This document shows positions 1 through 6,905 of a stretch of 13,166 nt of DNA, one piece after another. This DNA is from Clostridia bacterium (GTDB lineage Bacteria; Aerophobota; Aerophobia; Aerophobales; AE-B3A). The stretch is from the NCBI GenBank assembly GCA_030610745.1, contig JAUWRC010000025.1:1-13166 (forward strand), given 5' to 3'. The translations under genes were made by a program, and so were the position numbers. Position 1 is the first letter of the stretch; every line of letters starts with the position of its first letter. The notes under the pieces were generated by a model. It searched no databases. It was not told where the DNA came from and worked only from the letters and a program-made list of their open reading frames with translations.

Positions 1-827
1 TTGCTATTCCACCCCTCACCCATTACAAAATAGCAAAACAAGCTCTTCTTCATAATAAACATGTGTTAGTGGAAAAGCCATTAGCTCTTGATAGCAGGAG
101 CGCTCAAGAACTTATTGATATAGCAAAAGAGAAGGGTAAAGTACTAATGGTGGGACATACTTTTGAGTATAATGCGGCGGTAAGAAAAATTAAAGAATAC
201 CTTAAAAGTGGAGAAATAGGTGATATTTACTATATTTATGCTCAGCGGCTTAATCTTGGCCGGGTACGCCAGGATGTAAATGTTATGTGGAATCTTGCTC
301 CTCATGATATTTCCATAGTTTTATACTGGCTGGAAGAGGAACCTCTCCAGGTATCAGCGAGAGGAATTACACGACTTCAGAAAGGGCTAGAAGATGTAGT
401 TTTTATGAATCTTGATTTCAGCGATGATAAATCTGTTCATATCCATCTAAGCTGGCTTGACCCTAATAAAGTCAGACGAATAACCATTGTAGGAAGCAAG
501 AAGATGATAATTTATGATGATACTTCTCCAGATGCAAAAGTGCAAATTTTTGACAAGGGGATAACCAGGCAAACTCTTAATAATAATTTGGGAAAATATG
601 ATGATTTTGGAAAATTCCAGCTTATTAAACGAGCGGGCGATATTCTTATCCCCCAGATTAATTTTGTCGAACCTTTAAGTATGGAGTGCTCCCACTTCAT
701 CGAGTGCATCCAGGACGGCAAAAGACCCTTATCTGATGGAGAAGATGGACTGAAGGTAATAAAGGTATTGGAAGCAGCTCAGAAGTCTCTTAAGGCTAAC
801 GGGATTCCGGTGGAGGTGAAATTTTGA
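1..827 (+). CDS. Gfo/Idh/MocA family NAD(P)-dependent sugar oxidoreductase, 5' partial
   Basis: This is probably a nucleotide-sugar dehydrogenase that oxidises a sugar ring hydroxyl to a ketone for the downstream aminotransferase. The reading frame is open from base 3 and reads AIPPLTHYKIAKQALL before the GTG at 63, so that GTG is an internal Val and the true start lies before the window. About 275 residues are visible of a family that is usually 320-350 long; the N-terminal Rossmann GxGxxG part is missing. The diagnostic VEKPLAL motif carries the catalytic-type Lys at codon 75-77. The segment NLAPHDISI holds the conserved His of the substrate domain. The stop overlaps the next start (TTGA), so the two are translationally coupled. 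The neighbours resemble the WbpB-WbpD-WbpE order of UDP-2,3-diacetamido-glucuronate synthesis. However, the middle region (RLNLGRVRQDVNVMWNLAPH) does not look like WlbA/WbpB as I remember them, so the substrate is left open. Confidence 0.9.
   Translation, partial: AIPPLTHYKIAKQALLHNKHVLVEKPLALDSRSAQELIDIAKEKGKVLMVGHTFEYNAAVRKIKEYLKSGEIGDIYYIYAQRLNLGRVRQDVNVMWNLAPHDISIVLYWLEEEPLQVSARGITRLQKGLEDVVFMNLDFSDDKSVHIHLSWLDPNKVRRITIVGSKKMIIYDDTSPDAKVQIFDKGITRQTLNNNLGKYDDFGKFQLIKRAGDILIPQINFVEPLSMECSHFIECIQDGKRPLSDGEDGLKVIKVLEAAQKSLKANGIPVEVKF
812..818 (+). promoter_or_regulatory. Ribosome binding site that fixes the TTG start at 824
   Basis: GGAGGTG lies 5 bases before TTG 824, inside the end of the oxidoreductase gene. 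No in-frame ATG offers a better start near the conserved N-terminus, so the acyltransferase is read from TTG with a 4-base overlap with the upstream stop. Confidence 0.75.
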
Positions 828-1480
828 GTAAAGAGCATAACCGAGGAGAATATACACTTTATCCTAATGTTAATCTGGGAGAGAATGTGGCTATTGGTGA
901 ATATGTGATTATTGGAGTGCCACCACGAGGGAAAAAGCCGGGCGAGCTAGAGACAGTAATTGGGGACAATGTTGTTATTCGTTCCCATACTGTTATTTAT
1001 GCAGGTAACAAAATTGGTACTAATTTTGTTACTGGCCATAGTGTGTTGATTAGGGAAGATAATGAAATAGGGGATAATGTGAGTGTTGGGACACATTCAG
1101 TAATTGAGCATCATGTGAAGATTGGAGATAATGTGCGAATTCACTCACAAGCTTTTATTCCTGAGTTCTCAGTTCTAGAGGAAGGATGTTGGATTGGCCC
1201 CAATGTTGTATTGACTAATGTTTATCACCCTTTATGCCCAAAAGCTAAGGAATGTTTAAAAGGTCCTGTTATTGGAAAAAGTGCCAAAATAGGAGCAAAT
1301 GCTACTCTGTTGCCTGATATTAGGATAGGAAAGAATGCTCTGGTCGGAGCAGGTTCAGTAGTAGTGGACGATGTTCCAGCAAATAGTGTAGTAACCGGAA
1401 ATCCTGCAAAAATAATAAAAAAGATTAGAGATCTCAGGTGTCCTTATGGACTCATTGAGAAACCATACGAGGAAATATAA
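824..1480 (+). CDS. Left-handed beta-helix (hexapeptide repeat) acyltransferase, sugar N-acyltransferase type
   Basis: It probably acylates, most often acetylates from acetyl-CoA, the amino group placed on a nucleotide sugar by the adjacent DegT enzyme. The 218 residues carry hexapeptide repeats over about residues 15-190, for example IGDNVVI near 46, IGDNVSVG near 82, IGPNVVL near 124 and the IGANATLLP coil near 156-164. The tail VGAGSVVVDDVPANSVVTGNPAKI (174-197) is the usual end of this acyltransferase fold. WbpD/WlbB-type enzymes are about 190 residues; this one has an extra C-terminal stretch, IRDLRCPYGLIEKPYEEI. Cys138, Cys144 and Cys206, together with His135, could form a small metal site (inference). 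Its position between oxidoreductase and aminotransferase genes supports a role in making a diamino or acylamino sugar. The precise acyl donor and acceptor cannot be read from sequence. Confidence 0.88.
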   Translation: MSKEHNRGEYTLYPNVNLGENVAIGEYVIIGVPPRGKKPGELETVIGDNVVIRSHTVIYAGNKIGTNFVTGHSVLIREDNEIGDNVSVGTHSVIEHHVKIGDNVRIHSQAFIPEFSVLEEGCWIGPNVVLTNVYHPLCPKAKECLKGPVIGKSAKIGANATLLPDIRIGKNALVGAGSVVVDDVPANSVVTGNPAKIIKKIRDLRCPYGLIEKPYEEI

Positions 1481-2581
1481 ATGCAGATACCTCTTGTTGA
1501 TTTGAAAGCTCAGTATAATTCAATTAAAGATGAGATAGATGAAGCAGTACATAGAGTAATTGATAAGACAAGTTTCATTATGGGAGAGGAAGTTAGAAAA
1601 TTTGAAGAAGAATTTGCTCTCTTTTGTAAAGCAAAATATGCGGTGGGCGTAGCCAATGGTACAGAGGCTTTAATGCTGGCCCTAAAAGTTTGCGGTCTCA
1701 CCTCCTGTGATGAGGTAATTACTGTTCCCAATACCTTTATTGCTACCACTGAAGCAATAACTATGATAGGAGCAAAAATAGTCTTTGTAGATGTTAACCC
1801 TGATACCTATAATATTGATATTAATAAAATAGAAGAAAAAATTACAGCAAAGACAAAGGCTATCATTCCAGTACATCTTTATGGACAGCCAGCCGATATG
1901 GACACTATCAACCAGCTCGCTAAAAAATATAATCTAAAAATAATTGAAGATGCTGCTCAGGCTCATGGGGCTAAATATAAAGGGAGACGAGTGGGGACCC
2001 TGGGAGATATTGCCTCTTTTAGTTTCTACCCGGGAAAAAATCTAGGAGCTTATGGTGATGCTGGTGCAATAGTTACTAATAATGAAGAGTTAGCTCAAAA
2101 AATAGCTATGTTACGCAACCATGGAAGAACTAAAAAGTATTTACATGAGGTTGAAGGATTTAATAGCCGCCTGGATGCACTGCAGGCTGCTATTCTCAGA
2201 GTAAAATTGAGGCACCTAGAAGATTGGAATGAGGAAAGAAGGAAGAAAGCCGAATTATATAATCATTTATTTGAGCCTTTTCCTGAGATTATTACCCCCA
2301 AGGTATTAGAGAATACTGTGCCAGTCTATCATCTTTATGTGGTTAGAGTAAAGAATAGGGATAGGTTGCAGAATATCTTGAAAATTAAAGGGATTTCCAC
2401 GGGAATCCACTATCCTTTACCCCTTCATCTTCAACCTGCTTATAGTTATTTAGGATATGAGGAAAGGGAATTTCCCGTGACAGAGAAAATGAGTAAAGAG
2501 ATACTAAGCCTACCCATGTATGCTGAATTAAAAGAAAAGGATATTGCCTATATCTGTGAAGTTATGGGAGCTGAGATATGA
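1481..2581 (+). CDS. DegT/DnrJ/EryC1/StrS family sugar aminotransferase (first copy)
   Basis: This PLP-dependent enzyme transfers an amino group, usually from glutamate, to a keto group on a nucleotide sugar, giving the amine that the adjacent acyltransferase would acylate. Its 366 residues are a normal family length. Visible features are the N-terminal IPLVDLKAQY, the cofactor-contact region NGTEAL (59-64), the PLP-nitrogen Asp157 in IIEDAAQ, and the Schiff-base Lys186 in SFYPGKNLGAYGDAGA. The SFYPGKNLGA form resembles the VioA/FdtB/WbpE group that makes 3- or 4-amino sugars; this is a family resemblance, not proof of regiochemistry. The ATG follows directly after the acyltransferase stop, with GAGGA at 1469-1473. 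The last bases read ATGA, so an ATG at 2578 overlaps the stop. That ATG now opens a transposase fragment, which suggests that the gene once coupled here was displaced. Confidence 0.93.
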   Translation: MQIPLVDLKAQYNSIKDEIDEAVHRVIDKTSFIMGEEVRKFEEEFALFCKAKYAVGVANGTEALMLALKVCGLTSCDEVITVPNTFIATTEAITMIGAKIVFVDVNPDTYNIDINKIEEKITAKTKAIIPVHLYGQPADMDTINQLAKKYNLKIIEDAAQAHGAKYKGRRVGTLGDIASFSFYPGKNLGAYGDAGAIVTNNEELAQKIAMLRNHGRTKKYLHEVEGFNSRLDALQAAILRVKLRHLEDWNEERRKKAELYNHLFEPFPEIITPKVLENTVPVYHLYVVRVKNRDRLQNILKIKGISTGIHYPLPLHLQPAYSYLGYEEREFPVTEKMSKEILSLPMYAELKEKDIAYICEVMGAEI

Positions 2582-3214
2582 ATATCTTAACGGAAATCCC
2601 TAAACAACTAAAAATGCCTTTTGATACTAACGAGGTAAATGCAGATATTCTCAAGAACTTTGGTGAGGCTGTCTTGCAGGGTTTTCCCATCTTAGACATA
2701 GATAGATCCACTCATTCTCTGGAAAGTAAGAAAAGAGAAAAAGCAGTTCCAGGATTCAATAAGAAAAATAAGGGAAAACCTTGTTATCAGTGGTCCGTTG
2801 GCTTTGTAAGAGAAGAGGCAGTTACCCATAAGCTACATTCAGGAAAGACCAGAGCGGATTGCTTCAAATACCTTGAAGAGATAGTTTTTGATGCTCAAAA
2901 GAAATTGGGAATTGATAATTTCATCATCCGTGCCGATGAAGGATATTTTTTCTCTAAAAACCTTAGATTTTGCAGCTAACAAGGGATATCAAATAATTAT
3001 CCCCGTTCGCTATGATTGGGTTCTTTCTCAAGAGGGAAACAGACTCGATGAGACCGAATGGATCGGGTACGATGATAAAACCAGACTCTATGAGTTAGGT
3101 TGGGGAAAGATAGTCTCTAAATGCCACCATAACTTTAGAATAATTCTGGTTGAGAAAAAGCAAGAAAAGATAAAGATAAGGAAAAGAAAAAGGTTTTATC
3201 GTTATGCCACATGA
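2578..3214 (+). pseudogene. IS1380-type transposase remnant, frameshifted and truncated at both ends
   Basis: Two overlapping frames together read as the central part of a DDE transposase of the IS1380 kind. The first (2578-2979) contains the first-Asp region ILDIDRSTHS, then the block FNKKNKGKPCYQW, and IIRADEGYFF with a second Asp region. The match continues in the +1 frame as LDFAANKGYQIIIPVRYD and ends at the stop at 3212-3214. The shift lies within about 2951-2965, beside a run of six T and a run of five A. An intact family member is about 450 residues; the first Asp here sits only about 40 residues from the start and the C-terminal part with the catalytic Glu is absent. I see no terminal inverted repeats. 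It is a dead internal fragment. Family assignment is from motif memory. Confidence 0.72.
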
Positions 3215-3231
3215 CAAATCCAGTGAATGAA

Positions 3232-3237
3232 GAGGGA
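3232..3237 (+). promoter_or_regulatory. Ribosome binding site that favours the ATG at 3247
   Basis: GAGGGA ends 9 bases before ATG 3247. The in-frame upstream ATG at 3211 has no purine-rich site in front of it and lies in the transposase remnant, so 3247 is the better methyltransferase start. Confidence 0.6.
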
Positions 3238-3246
3238 AGTAAAGAT

Positions 3247-4188
3247 ATGTGGAAAATAAAAGTTCTAATTCAATTTTTCTTAAGTAAATTGCCGATGGGA
3301 GAAAAGATTAACTATCTACTACAAAGAGTGAATAAATCTCATAATGAAGAGAAAATTAAGGAAAGAATTGTTGGCCTATTAAAAGCTATGAGAAAAATTA
3401 ATGAGTATATTCCATTAGAAGGCGCTACTGTTGTTGAAATTGGTACAGGCTGGGAGCCGATTTGCTTTGTACTCCTATATCTGATGGGTGTAAAGATTTG
3501 CCATACGTATGACCATGTCTCGCATGTCCGCTATAACCTTGTAAAAATGCTTGTTAGAAGTATAGAAAATCAGTTGGATAAAATTTCGAAAATTACATCT
3601 ATTTCATTAAGTGTCTTGGGAAAAAGGCTTTCAAAGTTAAAGAAAAGTTCGAATTTAGATGATTTTTTTTCGAGAGCAAATAGTACTTATCATGCTCCCG
3701 GAGATGCATCAAGGACAGGTTTGGAAGAGGGTAGTGTCGATTTAGTATATAGCCATGCTGTCCTTGAACATGTACCTAAGAAGGTAATATATGATTTAAC
3801 AATGGAGTCCAAGAGAGTTCTTAAAAGATCCGGTATCGCATATCACTTGATCGGACTACATGACCATTACGTCAGTTTTGATAAAAAAATAACAAAAGTT
3901 AATTTCTTGAAATATCCTGAGTTCTTATGGTCTTTTTTTGTAAAAAATAAAATTAGTTATCATAATCGTTTACGTGAGAAACAGTTTCTAAATATTTTTG
4001 AAGAATGTGGCGCCAAAGTTGTTTGGTTAGAAAATAAAACGGATCCCAATGATATTAATTTTTTGAGAAATATGAAAATTGACAAGTCCTTCCATGGGAT
4101 GTCATATGAAGAACTTGCCATCTACCAGACTGAACTTATTATCTCATGGGGTCCACCCCCGAGTGGAAGTCAATTATTAAAGATTTAA
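3247..4188 (+). CDS. Class I SAM-dependent methyltransferase
   Basis: This is probably a methyltransferase acting on a sugar or glycan intermediate, judged by its position among glycan genes. From ATG 3247 it has 313 residues. The SAM-binding motif I is VVEIGTGWEP (about 62-71). An acidic segment, HTYDHV, follows at about 87-91, and the motif IV-type block DLVYSHAVLEHVPK lies at about 165-178. These are hallmarks of Methyltransf_11-like proteins. The region between motif I and motif IV is unusually long (about 95 residues, Lys- and Ser-rich), so it carries an insert relative to minimal methyltransferases. Its own RBS is at 3232-3237, and the next gene starts 11 bases after its stop. An in-frame ATG at 3211 would add 12 residues without an RBS. 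The acceptor is unknown. This gene and the following GT gene look more AT-rich than their neighbours by eye. Confidence 0.82.
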   Translation: MWKIKVLIQFFLSKLPMGEKINYLLQRVNKSHNEEKIKERIVGLLKAMRKINEYIPLEGATVVEIGTGWEPICFVLLYLMGVKICHTYDHVSHVRYNLVKMLVRSIENQLDKISKITSISLSVLGKRLSKLKKSSNLDDFFSRANSTYHAPGDASRTGLEEGSVDLVYSHAVLEHVPKKVIYDLTMESKRVLKRSGIAYHLIGLHDHYVSFDKKITKVNFLKYPEFLWSFFVKNKISYHNRLREKQFLNIFEECGAKVVWLENKTDPNDINFLRNMKIDKSFHGMSYEELAIYQTELIISWGPPPSGSQLLKI

Positions 4189-4198
4189 GAGGAACTTC

Positions 4199-5233
4199 AT
4201 GAAAAATAATTTACCTTTAGTTTCCATCATTATTCCTTGTCGCAATGAAGAAAAATTTATCAATAAGTGCCTTGAGTCTATTATGGCAAACGATTATCCA
4301 AAAGATAGACTTGAGATCCTTGTGGTTGATGGGATGAGCGAGGATAGAACAAGAAAAATTATGGAAAGATATACACAGCAGTATTCTTTTATTAGACTTT
4401 TGGATAATCCGAAGAAAATTACTCCTTGTGCGTTTAATATGGGTATTAAACATGCAAATGGTGAATTTATCATGATAATGAGTGCTCATGCAGCTTGCAA
4501 AAGGGATTATATATTAAAATGTATTAAGAATTCACAAAAGTATAACGCTGATAATGTAGGCGGGATGTGGAGAATAGTTCCAAGAGATAATAATCTTGTC
4601 GGCAAAGCTATTACACTTGTTCTATCCCATCCATTCGGTGTAGGCAATGCTTATTACAGGATAGATTATTCTAAAGAACCGAGATGGGTTGATACCGCAG
4701 CTTATGGTTGCTATAGAAGAGATGTATTTAAAAAAATAGGATTTTTTAATGAGAAACTCATCCATAGTCAGGACATGGATTTTAATTTAAGGTTGAAAAG
4801 AGCAGGTGGCAAGACTCTTTTGGTCCCTGATGCTATAGTTTATTACTATGCTCGCTCTGACTTTAAATCATTTTGTAAGCATAACTTTAGAAATGGGGTC
4901 TGGGCTATCTATCCTATGAAATATGTTAAACACATGCCTGTGTCATATAGACATCTGATTCCTTTGGTGTTTGTCTCAAGTTTGGTGGGTTCAGCAATTT
5001 TCTCATCCTTTTCTGTGGTTTTTCTATGGTTATTTCTGTTCATAGTTGGCTCGTATTCTTTAGCTAATTTTTATTTTTCTTGCAAGACAGCCTTTCGTGA
5101 AAAGAATTTCAGGTATTTATTTATTATACCGATAATGTTTGCATCGTTTCATATAGGTTACGGTTTAGGTTCAATTTGGGGAGCAATAAAATTATTAATG
5201 CCAGTTAAAGAAAAAAGATTGAGTCTATGTTAA
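4199..5233 (+). CDS. GT2 family glycosyltransferase, ExoA-like, with C-terminal membrane segments
   Basis: A membrane-attached glycosyltransferase that would transfer a sugar from a nucleotide donor to the lipid-linked glycan at the cytoplasmic face. The GT-A domain starts at once: VSIIIPCRNEEKFINKCLES (8-27), then VVDGMSEDRT (42-51) with the nucleotide-binding Asp44. The usual DxD area reads MSAHAACKRDYI, as in ExoA-type enzymes. The block PFGVGNAYYR, then RWVDTAAYGCYRRDVF and the acidic SQDMDFNLRLKRAGG (190-204, probable catalytic base), matches the succinoglycan ExoA subfamily. Hydrophobic stretches at about 253-293 and 305-333 give two to three membrane segments. AAGAGGA at 4187-4193 is its RBS. 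The end overlaps the next gene by 7 bases. ExoA makes a beta-1,3 linkage; applying that linkage here would be speculation. Confidence 0.9.
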   Translation: MKNNLPLVSIIIPCRNEEKFINKCLESIMANDYPKDRLEILVVDGMSEDRTRKIMERYTQQYSFIRLLDNPKKITPCAFNMGIKHANGEFIMIMSAHAACKRDYILKCIKNSQKYNADNVGGMWRIVPRDNNLVGKAITLVLSHPFGVGNAYYRIDYSKEPRWVDTAAYGCYRRDVFKKIGFFNEKLIHSQDMDFNLRLKRAGGKTLLVPDAIVYYYARSDFKSFCKHNFRNGVWAIYPMKYVKHMPVSYRHLIPLVFVSSLVGSAIFSSFSVVFLWLFLFIVGSYSLANFYFSCKTAFREKNFRYLFIIPIMFASFHIGYGLGSIWGAIKLLMPVKEKRLSLC

Positions 5234-5844
5234 AACGTTTGATTGATATTGCATTTTCTTTGATGGGGCTCGTAATTGTATTTCCCCTGTTTGTAGTTAT
5301 TGCCGTATTCATAAAACTGGATTCCAAAGGGTCTGTGTTCTTTAGAGGAGTGAGAGTTGGCAAGAGTAGGAGACTATTTAAGATATATAAGTTCAGGACA
5401 ATGGTAACTGATGCGGAGAGACTTGGGGGCCCGTCAACATCAGCAGATGACTTCCGGCTTACGAAGATAGGCAGGCTTATTAGAAAATACAATTTTGATG
5501 AGCTGCCGCAGTTCATTAATGTTCTTAAAGGTGAAATGAGTATTGTTGGTCCTCGACCTGAGGTTCAACATTATGTTAATATGTTTACCGAGGAAGAGAA
5601 GGTTATCCTTACTGTTAATCCCGGGATAACGGATTGGGCCAGCCTATGGAATCCAGACGAGGGTAAAATTCTTGCTGGAAGTAAAGATCCTGAAAAGGTT
5701 TATATGGAAAAGATAAGGCCCGAAAAGCTCAGGCTTCAACTAGAATACGTGAGAAATCACTCACTGGGGATTGATTTTGAGATAATGCTGAAAACCCTAA
5801 GGACTCATCTACTTGAACCGCTTGTAAGTAGACTGCATAAATAG
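5227..5844 (+). CDS. Small monotopic phosphoglycosyl transferase (bacterial sugar transferase, PglC-like)
   Basis: The enzyme moves a sugar-1-phosphate from a UDP-sugar to undecaprenyl (or other polyprenyl) phosphate, the first committed membrane step of the glycan. At 205 residues it is the short, minimal PglC-like form, lacking the N-terminal membrane domain of WbaP-type proteins. It opens with MLKRLIDIAFSLMGLVIVFPLF, the re-entrant membrane helix with Pro20. It then shows YKFRTM (54-59), IGRLIRKYNFDELPQF with the catalytic Asp91-Glu92 pair, and GEMSIVGPRPE (102-112). The segment GITDWASLWN (133-142) is typical of the family. The start overlaps the GT2 stop by 7 bases and has only a weak purine-rich site, consistent with translational coupling. 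C. jejuni PglC uses UDP-diacetamidobacillosamine; the real donor here is unknown, but a WbpM/PglF-type dehydratase lies further downstream. Confidence 0.94.
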   Translation: MLKRLIDIAFSLMGLVIVFPLFVVIAVFIKLDSKGSVFFRGVRVGKSRRLFKIYKFRTMVTDAERLGGPSTSADDFRLTKIGRLIRKYNFDELPQFINVLKGEMSIVGPRPEVQHYVNMFTEEEKVILTVNPGITDWASLWNPDEGKILAGSKDPEKVYMEKIRPEKLRLQLEYVRNHSLGIDFEIMLKTLRTHLLEPLVSRLHK

Positions 5845-5885
5845 TTGACTGATTAGGAAGCTGGAGAGGAAAGGTTAAAAAGAAG

Positions 5886-6896
5886 ATGAAACAATGTTCT
5901 AATCCAATTACTATGGAATTGGTTAAAGGTATTCCGACAACGGTATTGTGGAAGATTTATATGACGATGCTGAAGATTCGTATGGTAGAGGAAAAAATTG
6001 CCGACCTAATTACTCGAAAGGAAATCATTTGTCCGTGCCATCTATATATCGGGCAAGAAGCTGTGGCAACAGGTGTCTGCACTGCATTAGAAAACAATGA
6101 TTATGTCTTTAGCACTCATCGCTCTCACGGTCATTACATTGCCAAGGGCGGGAGTATAAAGCTAATGATGGCCGAGTTGTATGGCAGAGTGACGGGTTGC
6201 TCCCGTGGTAGAGGTGGCTCTATGCATATAACATCTCCTCTTGTGGGGCTGCCAGGAAGTTCTGCTATTGTTGCTGGAACAATACCTTTAGCTGTTGGAA
6301 CAGCATTAGCTTTTTCTATAAAAAAAAATGGTGGTGTTTCAGTTGCCTTTTTTGGAGATGGAGCTACAGACGAAGGGGTATTTTATGAGTCCCTGAATTT
6401 TGCTGCACTCAAAAAATTACCTATTATTTTTATCTGTGAGAATAATCTTTATTCTACTCATATGCATATCTCGGCCAGACAGCTAAATGGTAATATCTAC
6501 AAAAAAGCACAGATATTTAAGATGCCAGGAATTCAAATTGATGGCAATAATGTATTAGAGGTTTTTCAAGCAGCAAGTGAAGCCATTGAAGACGCCAGAA
6601 ACGGAAAAGGACCAACTTTGTTAGAGTGTATGACATACAGATGGCGAGGCCATGTAGGACCAAATTGGGATATAGATAAAGGGCTTAGATCCAAAGAAGA
6701 GGTGGAATGGTGGGTAGATAATTGTCCTTTAAAAAGACTTGAAGAATTTCTATTGAAAGAAAATATCTTGTCTGAATCAAAGAAAAAACAAATTTCCAAG
6801 CAGGTAAATGAGGAGATAGAGGAAGCCATTGAATTTGCTAAAGAAAGCCCTTTCCCTGATAAAAGTGAGGTATTAAACGATGTTTTCAAATCCTAA
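5886..6896 (+). CDS. ThDP-dependent E1 component, alpha subunit (PDH/acetoin dehydrogenase type) in a glycan locus
   Basis: This is the alpha half of an alpha2beta2 thiamin-diphosphate enzyme that decarboxylates a 2-oxoacid such as pyruvate. The 336 residues show the normal order: GQEAVATG (56-63), STHRSHGHYIAKG (76-88), GRGGSMH (108-114), and the ThDP/metal motif GDGATDEG (157-164) closed by ENN (185-187). The late active-site loop reads YRWRGHVGPNWDIDKGLRSK (251-270). His256 and Arg268 are kept, but the usual GHSxxDpxxYR pattern is altered and the phosphorylatable Ser is Val. No E2 (lipoyl acyltransferase) or E3 gene is in the window and both flanks are glycan genes. A role in making an acyl-branched sugar, as proposed for AviB1/AviB2 in avilamycin synthesis, is therefore a serious alternative to central metabolism. 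The start follows AGAAG, with GAGAGGAAAGG slightly upstream. Confidence 0.9.
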   Translation: MKQCSNPITMELVKGIPTTVLWKIYMTMLKIRMVEEKIADLITRKEIICPCHLYIGQEAVATGVCTALENNDYVFSTHRSHGHYIAKGGSIKLMMAELYGRVTGCSRGRGGSMHITSPLVGLPGSSAIVAGTIPLAVGTALAFSIKKNGGVSVAFFGDGATDEGVFYESLNFAALKKLPIIFICENNLYSTHMHISARQLNGNIYKKAQIFKMPGIQIDGNNVLEVFQAASEAIEDARNGKGPTLLECMTYRWRGHVGPNWDIDKGLRSKEEVEWWVDNCPLKRLEEFLLKENILSESKKKQISKQVNEEIEEAIEFAKESPFPDKSEVLNDVFKS

Positions 6897-6905
6897 GGAG
6901 GATAA

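Noticed and set aside
63..827. Start of the first gene at GTG 63
   Set aside because: The frame is open upstream to the window edge and encodes family-typical residues before the EKP motif, so 63 is internal.
1510..1749. Minus-strand ORFs within the aminotransferase, GT2, E1 and dehydratase genes
   Set aside because: All are antisense shadows of well-supported genes, without RBS or recognisable motifs.
2946..2966. Programmed frameshift in the transposase
   Set aside because: Homopolymer runs flank the shift, but the element is also truncated at both ends, so simple decay explains it.
3211..3246. Methyltransferase start at ATG 3211
   Set aside because: No RBS, overlaps the transposase remnant, and the 12 extra residues are not typical; ATG 3247 has GAGGGA at good spacing.
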